From contig NZ_AXAY01000027.1 of NCBI RefSeq assembly GCF_000473045.1, positions 1 to 64,000 of the forward strand: a DNA stretch of 64,000 nucleotides. Direction: 5' to 3'. Source of the DNA: Bradyrhizobium sp. WSM3983. GTDB lineage: Bacteria; Pseudomonadota; Alphaproteobacteria; Rhizobiales; Xanthobacteraceae. Each line of letters starts with the position of its first letter. The stretch's first letter is position 1. A program made the translations under genes and the position numbers. The notes below the pieces were generated by a model, which saw nothing but the letters and a program-made list of their open reading frames with translations, made no database searches and was not told the DNA's origin. This document shows positions 17,623 through 25,922 of the stretch, one piece after another.

Positions 17623-18563
17623 TCAGCGAGGATCTACGTGTCAAGCTCGGCGATCTCAGGCAATTCGCCAATGTTCGCCGCATTGTGCTCGACGACGGCG
17701 TCGAGCGCGGCGTCTCTGCGCTCGCCTTCACGAACGGAGGTGGCCTCGATTTCTGGGCGCTTGCCGACCGCTCGCTCGACATCGGGCCGCTCTGGTGGAA
17801 GGGCTTGCCGGTCGCCTGGCAGAGCATGGCGGGATTTCGCAGCCCGCATTTGCATCATCCGGAGGAGGATGGGGGGCGCGGCTACAGCCGCACCAATTCC
17901 GGGTTTCTCGTCACCTGCGGGCTCGACCATTTTCGACAACCCGTGCCCGGTCATCCCATGCACGGCCGGCTGCCGTTCACCCCCGCGCGCGTGACGGCCC
18001 ATGGCGAGGACTGGAATCGAAGCGAGCCCGTGCTGTTCTGCGAGGGTGAGGTGATGCAGTTCCGGTTCGGCGGCGAAGCGTTACGCCTCAGGCGTCGGCT
18101 CGAGGCGCCAATCGGCGGCAACGTCTTGCGAATTCGCGACGAGGTGACCAACCTTTCGAACCAGCCCACGCCGCAGGCGAGCCTTTATCACTTCAATTTC
18201 GGCTACCCCGCTCTCGCGCCGGGATCATCCGTGACCCTTGGCTCTCGGCGCCTGCTGGAGGTCAAGGCGCTGCCCGACGTGTCGTTATCATCCGAATCCG
18301 TGAGTTATCCTGCCGACAATGGCGGCGCTACCGCTGTATGCAAACTCACAACCATGGACGGCGGCATGATGCTGGAGATTGCCATCAGCTTTGATGTCAG
18401 CACCCTGCCACATCTTCAGCTCTGGCACGATTTGCGGCCGCATGCCTGCGTGCTTGCGATCGAGCCCTGCACAAGCGCCAAGGTGAATGGAGCCGAATCG
18501 GTGCTTTTGCCCGGCGAGAGCCGCGCTTATGCTTTGGATGTTGAGTTTGCGATGAAGGTCTAA
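17619..18563 (+). CDS. DUF4432 family aldose-epimerase-like protein
   Basis: A 314-residue protein that starts at GTG 17619, overlapping the sulfatase stop as GTGA. The sequence has the galactose-mutarotase fold signature of DUF4432: RSLDIGPLWWKGLPVAW, CGLDHF, HGRLPFTPA and SLYHFNFGYP. DUF4432 proteins are thought to act as epimerases or mutarotases on sugars and sugar acids. Coupling to the sulfatase suggests it handles the desulfated sugar. Confidence 0.85.
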   Translation: MISEDLRVKLGDLRQFANVRRIVLDDGVERGVSALAFTNGGGLDFWALADRSLDIGPLWWKGLPVAWQSMAGFRSPHLHHPEEDGGRGYSRTNSGFLVTCGLDHFRQPVPGHPMHGRLPFTPARVTAHGEDWNRSEPVLFCEGEVMQFRFGGEALRLRRRLEAPIGGNVLRIRDEVTNLSNQPTPQASLYHFNFGYPALAPGSSVTLGSRRLLEVKALPDVSLSSESVSYPADNGGATAVCKLTTMDGGMMLEIAISFDVSTLPHLQLWHDLRPHACVLAIEPCTSAKVNGAESVLLPGESRAYALDVEFAMKV

Positions 18564-18686
18564 CTGCGGACCTTGGCTATTAACGAGTCCTATGACGGTA
18601 GATGCCGGGACGCCGCGCTTGGAGCCGATGCTCGCAAGCAGTCCGTCTCTGCTTTTGAGATTGGAGCAGACCACGCTTAAGCCCAT

Positions 18687-18901
18687 CTATTCCAATTCGT
18701 CGACAATCACGGACTCGTGTTGATGCGCCTCTGTCCTTCGCAAATCTGCACGTTCTGCTCGCAGGATCTCAGCCGGCCAACGGCCTTCTTGACCAGGAAT
18801 GTAACCGGTTGCGTCGACGCGCAGTACGAAATTGCCGCCGAATTTGCGATCACGCAGAGCAGGGTAGCCAGATTGAAGCCGGAGAACTAACTTGCGGAAC
18901 T
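18687..18901 (-). pseudogene. Orphan C-terminal remnant of an unidentified gene
   Basis: A minus-strand frame of about 70 codons without a start codon, with an in-frame stop just upstream, ends at TAG 18687. It has protein-like composition (KFGGNFVLRVDATGYIPG, GRWPAEILRAERADLRR) unlike the random frames around it. I do not recognise the family. It is probably the tail of a gene cut during island formation. Confidence 0.35.
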
Positions 18902-18992
18902 GCTAAACCTTTCTTTCGAACGAAGGCGAAGGTATTTCTGGTGCGGTGGCCGACGATATACGAAGCGAAAAGCAGCTAAGCCATTGTTTAGC

Positions 18993-19040
18993 TGGTGGGC
19001 CCGGCAGGACTCGAACCTGCAACCAGACCGTTATGAGCGG
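18993..19040 (-). pseudogene. 3' half of a tRNA with CAT anticodon (Ile2 or Met), candidate attachment site
   Basis: Read on the minus strand this gives the anticodon loop CTCATAA with the CGG strand of its stem, a variable loop, a full T-arm (GCAGG TTCGAGT CCTGC), the acceptor strand CGGGCCC, A and CCA. The D-arm and 5' acceptor strand are missing and the match stops inside the anticodon stem. This is the typical boundary of integrase crossover sites. It forms the first part of direct repeat copy B. Confidence 0.75.
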
Positions 19041-19144
19041 CAGACTATCGATCACCTTCGTTGATTTTGCTGCGGTTTCGCCTGCGTTCGATCGCGTTTG
19101 TTGCGTTTCGACGAGGTCGTTTCTGGTGCGAAACTGGTGCGGTT
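18994..19144 (-). repeat. Direct repeat copy B
   Basis: The second copy of the 150-base repeat starting at 11461, in the same orientation. From CCGTTATGAGCG (19028) to the final GGTGCGGTT (19144) it is exactly as long as copy A (117 bases), with the last 26 bases identical. The two copies lie 7.5 kb apart and bracket the LysR-ABC-sulfatase operon. Confidence 0.7.
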
Positions 19145-19960
19145 GCCAGTTCGCGGTTCGGAGGTGATTGGCTCAACAGTCGCAACTTCTTCAAGCGCTT
19201 TGCCATCGTCCTCTCAAGGCTGAAACAGGGGGTTCGATTCCCCTAGGGAGCGCCAACCATTTCAATCGTTTAGATCCCTTTCGCAGAAGTCGTCGAATGT
19301 TCATTGAATAAGCGTCGGCGAAGGTTGGCGAACTTCGGCGCGCAAATCAGGAAACCCAGCCGCAGCTCATTCTCGCTTCCATCGCCGGCTTCGCCGTGTT
19401 CTGCTGTGGTCGAGATCGGCATGAGCATCTGCTGTGGGAGATCATCAGAACGCGCTGTTCACGGTGAAACTCTGCTTGATGAACGTGCGCGTTTCGTCGA
19501 CGAAAACGCTGAAGCGTCACCCGTCGATCGCCTGTTCGATTTCCTGCTGCATCTTAACTGCGACTCCGCTCTGCTTCACGCTTTCGCCAAACGAATCGTG
19601 CAGCAGGCGTCCTCGCAGTCTTGTCATGCGTACCCATCCTTGGGCGCCACGATGCCCAGCGAGACACTTAGCCGGTGTTGGACGACTTCGGGGATCGCCA
19701 AAGTTGATCGTCAAATTCGCTGGCGCGCTGTCCTTGATCGAGAGTTTTGCCGAAAGTGGGCGTTCTGGGATAGCCGGGCCGACGCCGAAGCTGATCGGCA
19801 GGCAGGACTGACGAATAAGCCGGAAGGCCTCCGCAGGCGTCAATTTAGAGTGCTCCGTTCGGCGAGCGGCTTTTGCAGAGACAGTGCTTCGGGCGCAGGG
19901 CCGTCAGCCCGAACGCTGCTGCAAAACTCACCATCCGCTCTAGTTGGCTACGCGCCTCGC
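19145..19960. other. Degraded non-coding zone with a tRNA-Glu fragment
   Basis: Apart from the tRNA-Glu 3' half at 19211-19255 no intact gene is seen. A minus-strand frame at 19517-19843 has plausible composition (LSAKLSIKDSAPANLTINFG) but no recognisable family or ribosome site. The long plus-strand frame 19304-20368 runs antisense to the dnaE2 remnant and is rejected. Confidence 0.4.
19211..19255 (+). pseudogene. 3' half of tRNA-Glu(CTC), candidate attachment site
   Basis: CTCTCAA matches the anticodon loop with CTC in position 34-36. It is followed by GGCTG, AAAC, a T-arm (AGGGG GTTCGATT CCCCT), the acceptor strand AGGGAGC, G and CCA. The 5' partner of the anticodon stem (CATCGTC here) does not pair, and no D-arm precedes it, so only the 3' half is present. 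It lies 67 bases beyond repeat copy B. Confidence 0.7.
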
Positions 19961-19969
19961 GCAGAACTC

Positions 19970-20870
19970 AACGGGACAGAAGATGCGAAAGTCTGTTTCG
20001 GTCGTCCCGGGTCTGACGATCGCCACCTTGATGACGAGATCGTAGAATTTGTTCGGCTCGATCGGCGGCAGCATCGACATCTGCGCGCGAGACTCGATTT
20101 GGAAGACGCCGAGCGTGTCGGCGCGCTGGATCATCTTATAAACCTCGGGATCATCGTCCTGCAGGTCGGCCATCGTGACCTTGATGCACTTGTCCTGCTC
20201 CAACAGACTGAAGGCGCGGTTCATGCAGCCGAGCATGCCGAGCCCCAGCACGTCGACCTTCATGAATTTCAGGGCGTCGATATCGTATTTGTCCCACTCG
20301 ATAATCTGGCGGTCTTCCATTCGGGCAAGGCTCGATCGGCACGAGATCGTCGAGCCGCTTCTGGGTGAGCACGAAGCCGCCGGGATGCTGGGAAAGATGG
20401 CGCGGCGCGCCGATAAGCTGACGCGCAAGGTCCAGCGTCAGTCGGAGGCGATGGTCCTTGGCGTTGAGGTTTTCGATCTGGTCGGTCGAGATGCCGTCGA
20501 CCGACCAGCCCCAGACCAGGCCGGTCAGCATCTTGGTGAGATCGTGTGGCAGGCCGAGCGCCTTGCCGACCTCGGCGACGGCGCCGCGCGTGCGGTAGCG
20601 GGTGACGACGGCGGTTAGTGCGGAGCGATGCCGGCCGTAGGTTTCATATATCCACTGGATGATTTCCTCGCGCCGCTCAGGCTCGAAATCGACGTCTATA
20701 TCCGGCGGCTCCTTGCGTTCGCCGGAAACGAAACTCGCGAAAGCAGCTCGTGCTGGATGGGGTCGATCGATGTGATGCCGAGCATAAAGCACACGCAGCT
20801 TTTCGCCGCTGACCCACGGCCTTGCACGGCGACCAGTCAGCAATCCTGGGATGTAGGTGCTCTCCGCCGG
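19970..20870 (-). pseudogene. dnaE2: Decayed error-prone DNA polymerase (DnaE2/ImuC)
   Basis: Several minus-strand frames together match the polymerase core of DnaE2. They are LVAVQGRGSAAKS and LGITSIDPIQHELL in one frame; ERKEPPDIDVDFEPERREEI, AVVTRYRTRGAVAEVGKALG and HPGGFVLTQKRLDDLVPIEP in a second; and DRQIIEWDKYDIDALKFMKV, LGVFQIESRAQMSMLPPIEP and KVAIVRPG in a third. At least two frameshifts separate them. The N-terminal PHP region and everything after IVRPG (the GDMVHPYLR region) are missing. No imuA or imuB is nearby. It is a remnant of about 300 residues of a 1000-residue protein. Confidence 0.85.
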
Positions 20871-20904
20871 TAAAATGCCGACGGCGAGAGCCCTCGGTCG
20901 GCCG

Positions 20905-21573
20905 TCAGAGTTCGATGCCAGCGGCGGCGAGCGCCGCGTCCATCCGCACATCGACTTCCTGCTTCGTAGCTGCCCAGGCCGGCACCGTATCGAGCAATCG
21001 CTGCTGCCAAGCTGCGAGGTGGCCGAATTCGGCGAACGGTGGGTGGTTGCGCGTCACCTGCGAAAAAGGTGCTGCGATGTCGATGCCGGCGAATGTCAGA
21101 TGGTCGCCGACGATGAAGCGTCGATCGGCAAGATGCGCGTCCAGCACTGCCGCGGCTGCGCGGATATTCTTAAGCGCAAGGTCGACGATGCTCTTGTTCT
21201 CGGCTTCGCCGAGGAAGCGATTTCCGACTCGCTCGTTGAACTGCAGCACCGAAAAGACCCGCCATTGCTCACCAGACCAGAACATCCACTGGAGCACCTG
21301 ATGGCGCTCCTGGTCGTTTGCGCCGAGGAGATCGGAACCGGCTTTCTCGGCAAGGTAGATGTTGATCGCGGACGCTTCGTAGAGCACCGTCTCATCGTCA
21401 ACCATCACGGGCGTGAGGCCGTGCGGGTTCAGTGCCAGGAACTCGGGCGTGCGGCTTTCGCCCTTGAAGAGATCCACGTTCACGCGTTCGATCGCGGTCC
21501 CCATGATCGCTGCGGCAGAAGTGACACGGCGCAGGCTGTCCGAACCGGGATCGCCGTAAATCTTGATAGGCAT
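20905..21573 (-). CDS. Glutathione S-transferase family protein
   Basis: A 222-residue GST. The N-terminal thioredoxin-like domain covers 1-80 (MPIKIYGD, LNPHGLTPVMVDDETVLYEASAINIYLAEK, with the cis-proline loop TPV and the ESxAI-like EASAI). The all-alpha domain follows (95-215; IVGDHLTFAGIDIAA). ATG 21573 is preceded by a very strong GAGGAGG (21583-21589), which decides the start. A longer open frame reaching back to 22254 exists only because of a frameshift in the upstream peroxiredoxin gene. Confidence 0.9.
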   Translation of the reverse strand: MPIKIYGDPGSDSLRRVTSAAAIMGTAIERVNVDLFKGESRTPEFLALNPHGLTPVMVDDETVLYEASAINIYLAEKAGSDLLGANDQERHQVLQWMFWSGEQWRVFSVLQFNERVGNRFLGEAENKSIVDLALKNIRAAAAVLDAHLADRRFIVGDHLTFAGIDIAAPFSQVTRNHPPFAEFGHLAAWQQRLLDTVPAWAATKQEVDVRMDAALAAAGIEL

Positions 21574-21661
21574 AGGATAAAACCTCCTCAGTTTTGGAAT
21601 CTTCAGCAAGGATGACAAGCGGGCGCCCGCTAACGGGAGCACCCGATGCTTTCGGCCTGGC

Positions 21662-22254
21662 CTATGCCGGCCGATCATTGCGGAGCTGATCAAGTACCGG
21701 CAGCAGCTCGGACGGTCCGGGCGGTGCGTGTAGTCGGGGTTCACTTCGGCATAGGCGATGACACCGTTGGCTCCGATGACGTACCGCGCCGGCATCGGCA
21801 GCACCCATTGCGGGTTAGCATTGATCATCGGCAGGTCGTTGCCGAACTGTTTGTAGACCTCGATCAGATCGGCCGGGAGTTCGAAGCGCAGTCCGAAACG
21901 ATCCGCCACGTGCGCACCGGCATCGCTCAGAATGGGGAAGCCGAGCTTGTTATCACGTTGGGATTCGCGGCTGTTGGCCAGAGTCTGCGGAGATATCGCG
22001 ACCAAGCGTGCGCCCCGGTCCTCGATCAGGGTGCGCACGTCTTCGAGCGCCTGGAGGTCGTAGTTGCAATACGGGCAACAGACACCGCGATAGAAGGTCA
22101 GGACAAGCGTTCCCTCGGCTACCAGCTTGCGCGAGCTGACCGAATTACCGTTGGCATCCTCGAGCTCGAAGTCAGGGGCCGTGTCGCCGGCGCTGAGCGC
22201 GCGTTCAGCCTGGCCGCTGTCGATCAGCGCCCGTATGGCGCGCCAGTGCTCCAC
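21662..22254 (-). pseudogene. AhpC/TSA peroxiredoxin-like protein, frameshifted near its C-terminus
   Basis: Starts at GTG 22254 directly after the LysR stop. It reads as a peroxiredoxin-like redoxin: GDTAPDFELEDANGN, the cysteine motif GVCCPYCNYDLQAL, FPILSDAGAHVADRFGL and YVIGANGVIAYAEVNPDYTHRPD. After RPD the family end (PSELLPVLDQL..., stop TAG at 21662) continues only in another frame. One C seems to be missing in GGACC(C)GTCC near 21715. Without the shift the protein would have about 197 residues. It may still be functional, since only the last 15-20 residues change, or it may be a sequencing error. Confidence 0.8.
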
Positions 22255-23151
22255 TCAGACAGGTGCAGTGCCGACAACGTCCGGAGCTTTTCCGAAACAC
22301 TCGATCAGCATTTCGGTGAGGATTCTTATCTTGCGAGCGGGATGCTGGCCTGGTGGCCGGACGACAAATACACCCGCCGGACGTATCGGGTGCCGGGTCA
22401 TGACCGCAACAAGCGTGCCAGAGGCCAGATGCTCATGGATCAGGCCCTCGGGGAGATAAGCGATGCCGAGTCCTGCTATGGCGGCAGTGACCAGAGCTGT
22501 GCCGTTGTCGGCTTTGAAGCGCCCCTGCGGTCGAACCGTGACGGTTTGTTCACCATCCATGAACTGCCAGGTTTCAGTGCCCTGCATGAGAGCCTGATGC
22601 GTGAGGAGTTCATCCGGTGTCTCAGGCGATCCGTGCGCTTTGATATACTCCGGACTCGCAACTAATCTCCCATAGATCGGTCCGACGCGCCTTGCGATCA
22701 GGTTAGAGTCCGGAAGATGGCCAAGCCGTATCGCACAATCATAACCCTCTGCGATGAGATCTACGAAGCGATCAGTGTAGCAGGTGTGGATGCCAAGCTG
22801 AGGATAACGTCGCGCCATTTCGGCGAGCACCGGAGCAAGATGAGTCGGGCCAAAGGTAAGTGGTGCAGCAATCCGCAAGCGGCCGCGAAGATCACCCGCG
22901 GGTAGGATCGTTTCCTTGGCAACATCGATCTCGGCGCAGACTCTGGCGGCGTGATCTCGGAATGTGGAACCCGCCTCTGTGAGTACGGCGCCGCGAGTGG
23001 TTCGTGCAAGCAACTGGACGCCGAGCTCTGCTTCGAGCCGAGCGAGTTGCCGACTAACGATCGACTTGGAGACCCCGAGCCGGCGCGCAGCAGATGATAC
23101 TCCGCCGGCGTCAGCGACCTCTACGAATGTTCGCAGTTCTTCAATGTCCAA
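22255..23151 (-). CDS. LysR-family transcriptional regulator
   Basis: A 298-residue LysR protein with an N-terminal winged helix (MDIEELRTFVEVADAGGVSS, KSIVSRQLARLEAELGVQLL) and a substrate-binding domain of the CrgA/DmlR-like subgroup (FVDLIAEGYDCAIRLGHLPDSNLIARRV, GIAYLPEGL). Its stop is immediately followed by the peroxiredoxin start, so LysR, peroxiredoxin and GST may be one transcript. It is divergent from the hydrolase gene at 23300, separated by 148 bases. Confidence 0.9.
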   Translation of the reverse strand: MDIEELRTFVEVADAGGVSSAARRLGVSKSIVSRQLARLEAELGVQLLARTTRGAVLTEAGSTFRDHAARVCAEIDVAKETILPAGDLRGRLRIAAPLTFGPTHLAPVLAEMARRYPQLGIHTCYTDRFVDLIAEGYDCAIRLGHLPDSNLIARRVGPIYGRLVASPEYIKAHGSPETPDELLTHQALMQGTETWQFMDGEQTVTVRPQGRFKADNGTALVTAAIAGLGIAYLPEGLIHEHLASGTLVAVMTRHPIRPAGVFVVRPPGQHPARKIRILTEMLIECFGKAPDVVGTAPV

Positions 23152-23299
23152 TTTTAGCGTTCCTGCTTTTGCGACACAGTGTGGGGAGGGCGAGCGCTAC
23201 CGTATCGCAAATGGGAATGGCAGTGTCCACGCAGACATCGTCGCAGTCGGCGGATGTCTCCCACAAATCAGCCTCATCTAACGGCAGCAGAGGATATTC

Positions 23300-23953
23300 A
23301 TGACCTTTCGCAACGGCCTTGCGTCGCTTCTTCGTCCCGAGGACTCGGTACTCGTTCTGATCGATCACCAGCCCTATCAGCTCACGAACCTGAACAGCCA
23401 CGATCCGCAAGCTGTGGTCAACAACACGACCGCGCTGGCGAAGTTAGCAAAAGCATTCAATGTTCCGACCATTCTCACCAGCGTGATCGCGGCGCGCGGT
23501 GGACTTCTCTTTAAGCAGATCACCGACGTATTTCCGGAAGAGGAAGTCATCGATCGCACCTGGGTGAACACCTGGCAGGACAAGAATGTGGTGAACGTCG
23601 TCAAGGCGACCGGCCGCAAGCAGCTGATCATCGCGGGTCTGTGGACCGAGGTCTGCGTCGCAATGCCTGTCATTCAGGCCGCCGGCGAAGGCTGGGACGT
23701 GACCGTGATCACCGACGCGTCGGGCGGGATTTCGAAGGAGTCTCACGAAGTTGCCATCCAGCGAATGATCGCGGCCGGCGCGAACGTGATGACCGTGATG
23801 GCGCTCGCTGGCGAATGGCAACGCGATTGGGCGCGCACCGAGCATGTCGAGGAGCTGACCGAGATTCTCATCCAGCACTTCGCCGGCAGCGGTATCGCTT
23901 ATATGTGGGAACAGCAATTGCTCAATACTCCGGTACCAAGCGCAGCGAAGTGA
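23300..23953 (+). CDS. Isochorismatase-like (YcaC-type) cysteine hydrolase
   Basis: A 217-residue cysteine hydrolase. The conserved aspartate is D22 in VLIDHQPYQ and the nucleophile is C119 in GLWTEVCVAMP, matching YcaC-type proteins of unknown physiological substrate. AGAGGA lies 8 bases before the ATG. It is divergent from the LysR gene and could be its target. Confidence 0.88.
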   Translation: MTFRNGLASLLRPEDSVLVLIDHQPYQLTNLNSHDPQAVVNNTTALAKLAKAFNVPTILTSVIAARGGLLFKQITDVFPEEEVIDRTWVNTWQDKNVVNVVKATGRKQLIIAGLWTEVCVAMPVIQAAGEGWDVTVITDASGGISKESHEVAIQRMIAAGANVMTVMALAGEWQRDWARTEHVEELTEILIQHFAGSGIAYMWEQQLLNTPVPSAAK

Positions 23954-24377
23954 ATTGAAGGGGGGTGACGGGCGTCCGGACGATGCATTGTGAAGGGTGT
24001 CCGCTGGGCTAGTCTTGTCATCCCCTCTTTCCGGAAAACTGGGAACCGAACCGCTTTCAGCGGGGGTTGAGCCTACAGCGACCTCGCTCGAATCGGGCAA
24101 CGTAACTGATCCATTTCCAGCCGCCTTTCACTGTTCATCCGCGGAGGACGTCGCGGCGCGATCGGCCGAATGTTTGTGTATCAATCGACCCGCAAGGAAG
24201 GCTCAAAATGGTGGCCGAACACTACCTGGTTGGACTGCAAATGGATGTGTCCTATCGGAATTTCAAAGTCAGCCTGACGTTGCTGTCCGCGACGCAATTG
24301 ACGTTCGAAATCAAAGAGGGGCGGACTTCGACCGCTGCCAAGTCCTTTCATTCGCTACGTTGCCGAGTGGTCAATTC
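23954..24377. other. Stretch without a convincing gene
   Basis: An open frame continues from 23997 into the following gene, but its first 127 codons show no family resemblance and no ribosome site. No terminator or RNA was recognised. Confidence 0.4.
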
Positions 24378-24830
24378 ATGCGAATGACAGGGCCTTTGGT
24401 TGTCACCCGGCCGCCCGACCGCGTCGCCGACGATCGGCCCCAGCGAAACAAGGCGCTGGTCCTCGATGCGATGACATCTCTATTCCAGCGTCGAGACGCA
24501 GCGTCTGTCGAGCGGCTCTATGCTCCAGCCTACATCCAGCACAATCCCGGCATCCCACAAGGCCGAGACGCCTTGAAGGCGCTCGTCGCTAATCTGTCGC
24601 GCGACGTATACTACGCGCCTGGCCTGATGGTCGCCGAAGGCAATTTCGTCGCGATCCACGGTCGAATCCGAGGTTGGGCAGACGTGCCGCAGGTCGTAGT
24701 CGATCTCTTCCGGATCGAAGGCGGCAAACTGGCCGAGCATTGGGACGTTCTACAGAACGATGTGCCGGCAACCGCGACGATCGGGGGCGCTTCGATGTTC
24801 GATCCCGACGAGGGATCTCGCCAACCTTAA
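24378..24830 (+). CDS. NTF2-like/SnoaL-type protein
   Basis: From ATG 24378 the protein has 150 residues with the SnoaL-like polyketide-cyclase/NTF2 cone fold: ALVLDAMTSLFQRRDAASV, LYAPAYIQHNPGIPQGRDAL, GNFVAIHGRI and VDLFRIEGGKLAEHWDVLQ. Proteins with this HWD end are often annotated as nuclear transport factor 2 family proteins; substrate unknown. The monooxygenase gene follows after 18 bases. The start is chosen by where family similarity begins. Confidence 0.75.
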   Translation: MRMTGPLVVTRPPDRVADDRPQRNKALVLDAMTSLFQRRDAASVERLYAPAYIQHNPGIPQGRDALKALVANLSRDVYYAPGLMVAEGNFVAIHGRIRGWADVPQVVVDLFRIEGGKLAEHWDVLQNDVPATATIGGASMFDPDEGSRQP

Positions 24831-24848
24831 CTGCTCGCAAGGCTTCCC

Positions 24849-25922
24849 ATGGAAATCGGTATCGACAGCTTCGCGGCCATGCTTCCCGATCCGGCGACGG
24901 GCAAGCTTCCATCCGGCACCGATCGCATGGCAGACCTCATCGCGGAGGTCGAGGTCGCCGACCGGGCCGGACTCGATGTATTCGGTGTCGGCGAGCACCA
25001 TCGCGCAGAGTTCCTGGATTCCGCTCCCGCGGTCATCTTGGCCGCGGCGGCAGCCCGCACCAGTCAGATCCGCTTGACGAGCGCCGTGACCGTCTTGAGC
25101 GCGGCCGACCCGGTGCGCGTGTTCCAGGAGTTCGCGACACTCGATTTGATCGCCGGCGGCCGGGCGGAGATCGTCGTCGGTCGCGGTTCGTTCGGTGAGG
25201 CCTTCCCGCTGTTTGGCCTCGACACCATGGCGTATGACGAGCTCTTCGCCGAGAAACTCGATCTATTTCTCAAGCTCCGCGAATCGACCAACATCACCTG
25301 GAAGGGGCGCTTCCGGCCGGCGCTCCATAGCCAAAGCATCTTCCCACGCCCGCATCAGTCGCAACTTCCGCTCTGGATCGGCGTCGGCGGCACGCCGCAA
25401 TCCTTCGCGCGAGCCGGCGAGCTTGGCCTTCCGTTGATGGTCGCGATCATAGGCGGCAGCTTCGAACGGTTCCGTCCTCTCGTCGATCTCTATCGCGAGA
25501 CCGGCCTGCGCGCAGGCCATGATCCTAAGCAACTGTCGGTAGGCGTGCACGCCATGGGCTTCGTCGGAGAGACCGTCGCCGCCGTCAGAGACGCCTTCTT
25601 CCCGGGATGGGCGCACCTGACCGCGAAGATCGGCCGCGAGCGCGGTTGGTCGCCGCCGAACCGACGGCAATTCGACGTCATGGCCGGTCCCGAGGGGGCC
25701 TTTCTCGTCGGCGATCCGGCGGCAGTCGCAGCCAAAATGCTTCGCGCCAACGAACTTCTTGGGGGACTCTCCCGCATTACCTTCCAGATGAGCACTGCTT
25801 CGCTTGAAACCGCAGCGATGAACCGCTCGATCGAACTGCTGGGTAACGAGGTCGCGCCGGCGGTCCGGGCGGCGACAGGACACAGCAAAAGCACTTTCGA
25901 TCGTCGGAAGGATAACACATGA
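24849..25922 (+). CDS. Luciferase-like (LLM class) flavin-dependent oxidoreductase
   Basis: A 357-residue TIM-barrel protein of the bacterial luciferase family. Typical stretches are FGVGEHHRAEF (near 43-53), IRLTSAVTVLSAADPVRVFQEFATLDLI (about 74-101), GGRAEIVVGRGSFGE and PLWIGVGGTPQSFARAGELG. It should use reduced F420 or FMN; the substrate is not predictable. It overlaps the next gene by ATGA, so the two are coupled. Confidence 0.9.
   Translation: MEIGIDSFAAMLPDPATGKLPSGTDRMADLIAEVEVADRAGLDVFGVGEHHRAEFLDSAPAVILAAAAARTSQIRLTSAVTVLSAADPVRVFQEFATLDLIAGGRAEIVVGRGSFGEAFPLFGLDTMAYDELFAEKLDLFLKLRESTNITWKGRFRPALHSQSIFPRPHQSQLPLWIGVGGTPQSFARAGELGLPLMVAIIGGSFERFRPLVDLYRETGLRAGHDPKQLSVGVHAMGFVGETVAAVRDAFFPGWAHLTAKIGRERGWSPPNRRQFDVMAGPEGAFLVGDPAAVAAKMLRANELLGGLSRITFQMSTASLETAAMNRSIELLGNEVAPAVRAATGHSKSTFDRRKDNT

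Noticed and set aside
18993..19255. Complete tRNA genes
   Set aside because: D-arm and 5' acceptor strand are absent in both fragments; only 3' halves are present.
19304..20368. 354-codon plus-strand open frame
   Set aside because: Its second part is the antisense of conserved DnaE2 sequence and its first part has no ribosome site or domain; high GC favours long shadow frames.
20905..22254. Bifunctional peroxiredoxin-GST
   Set aside because: The GST has its own strong ribosome site and start, and the peroxiredoxin end is found in the neighbouring frame after a one-base loss.
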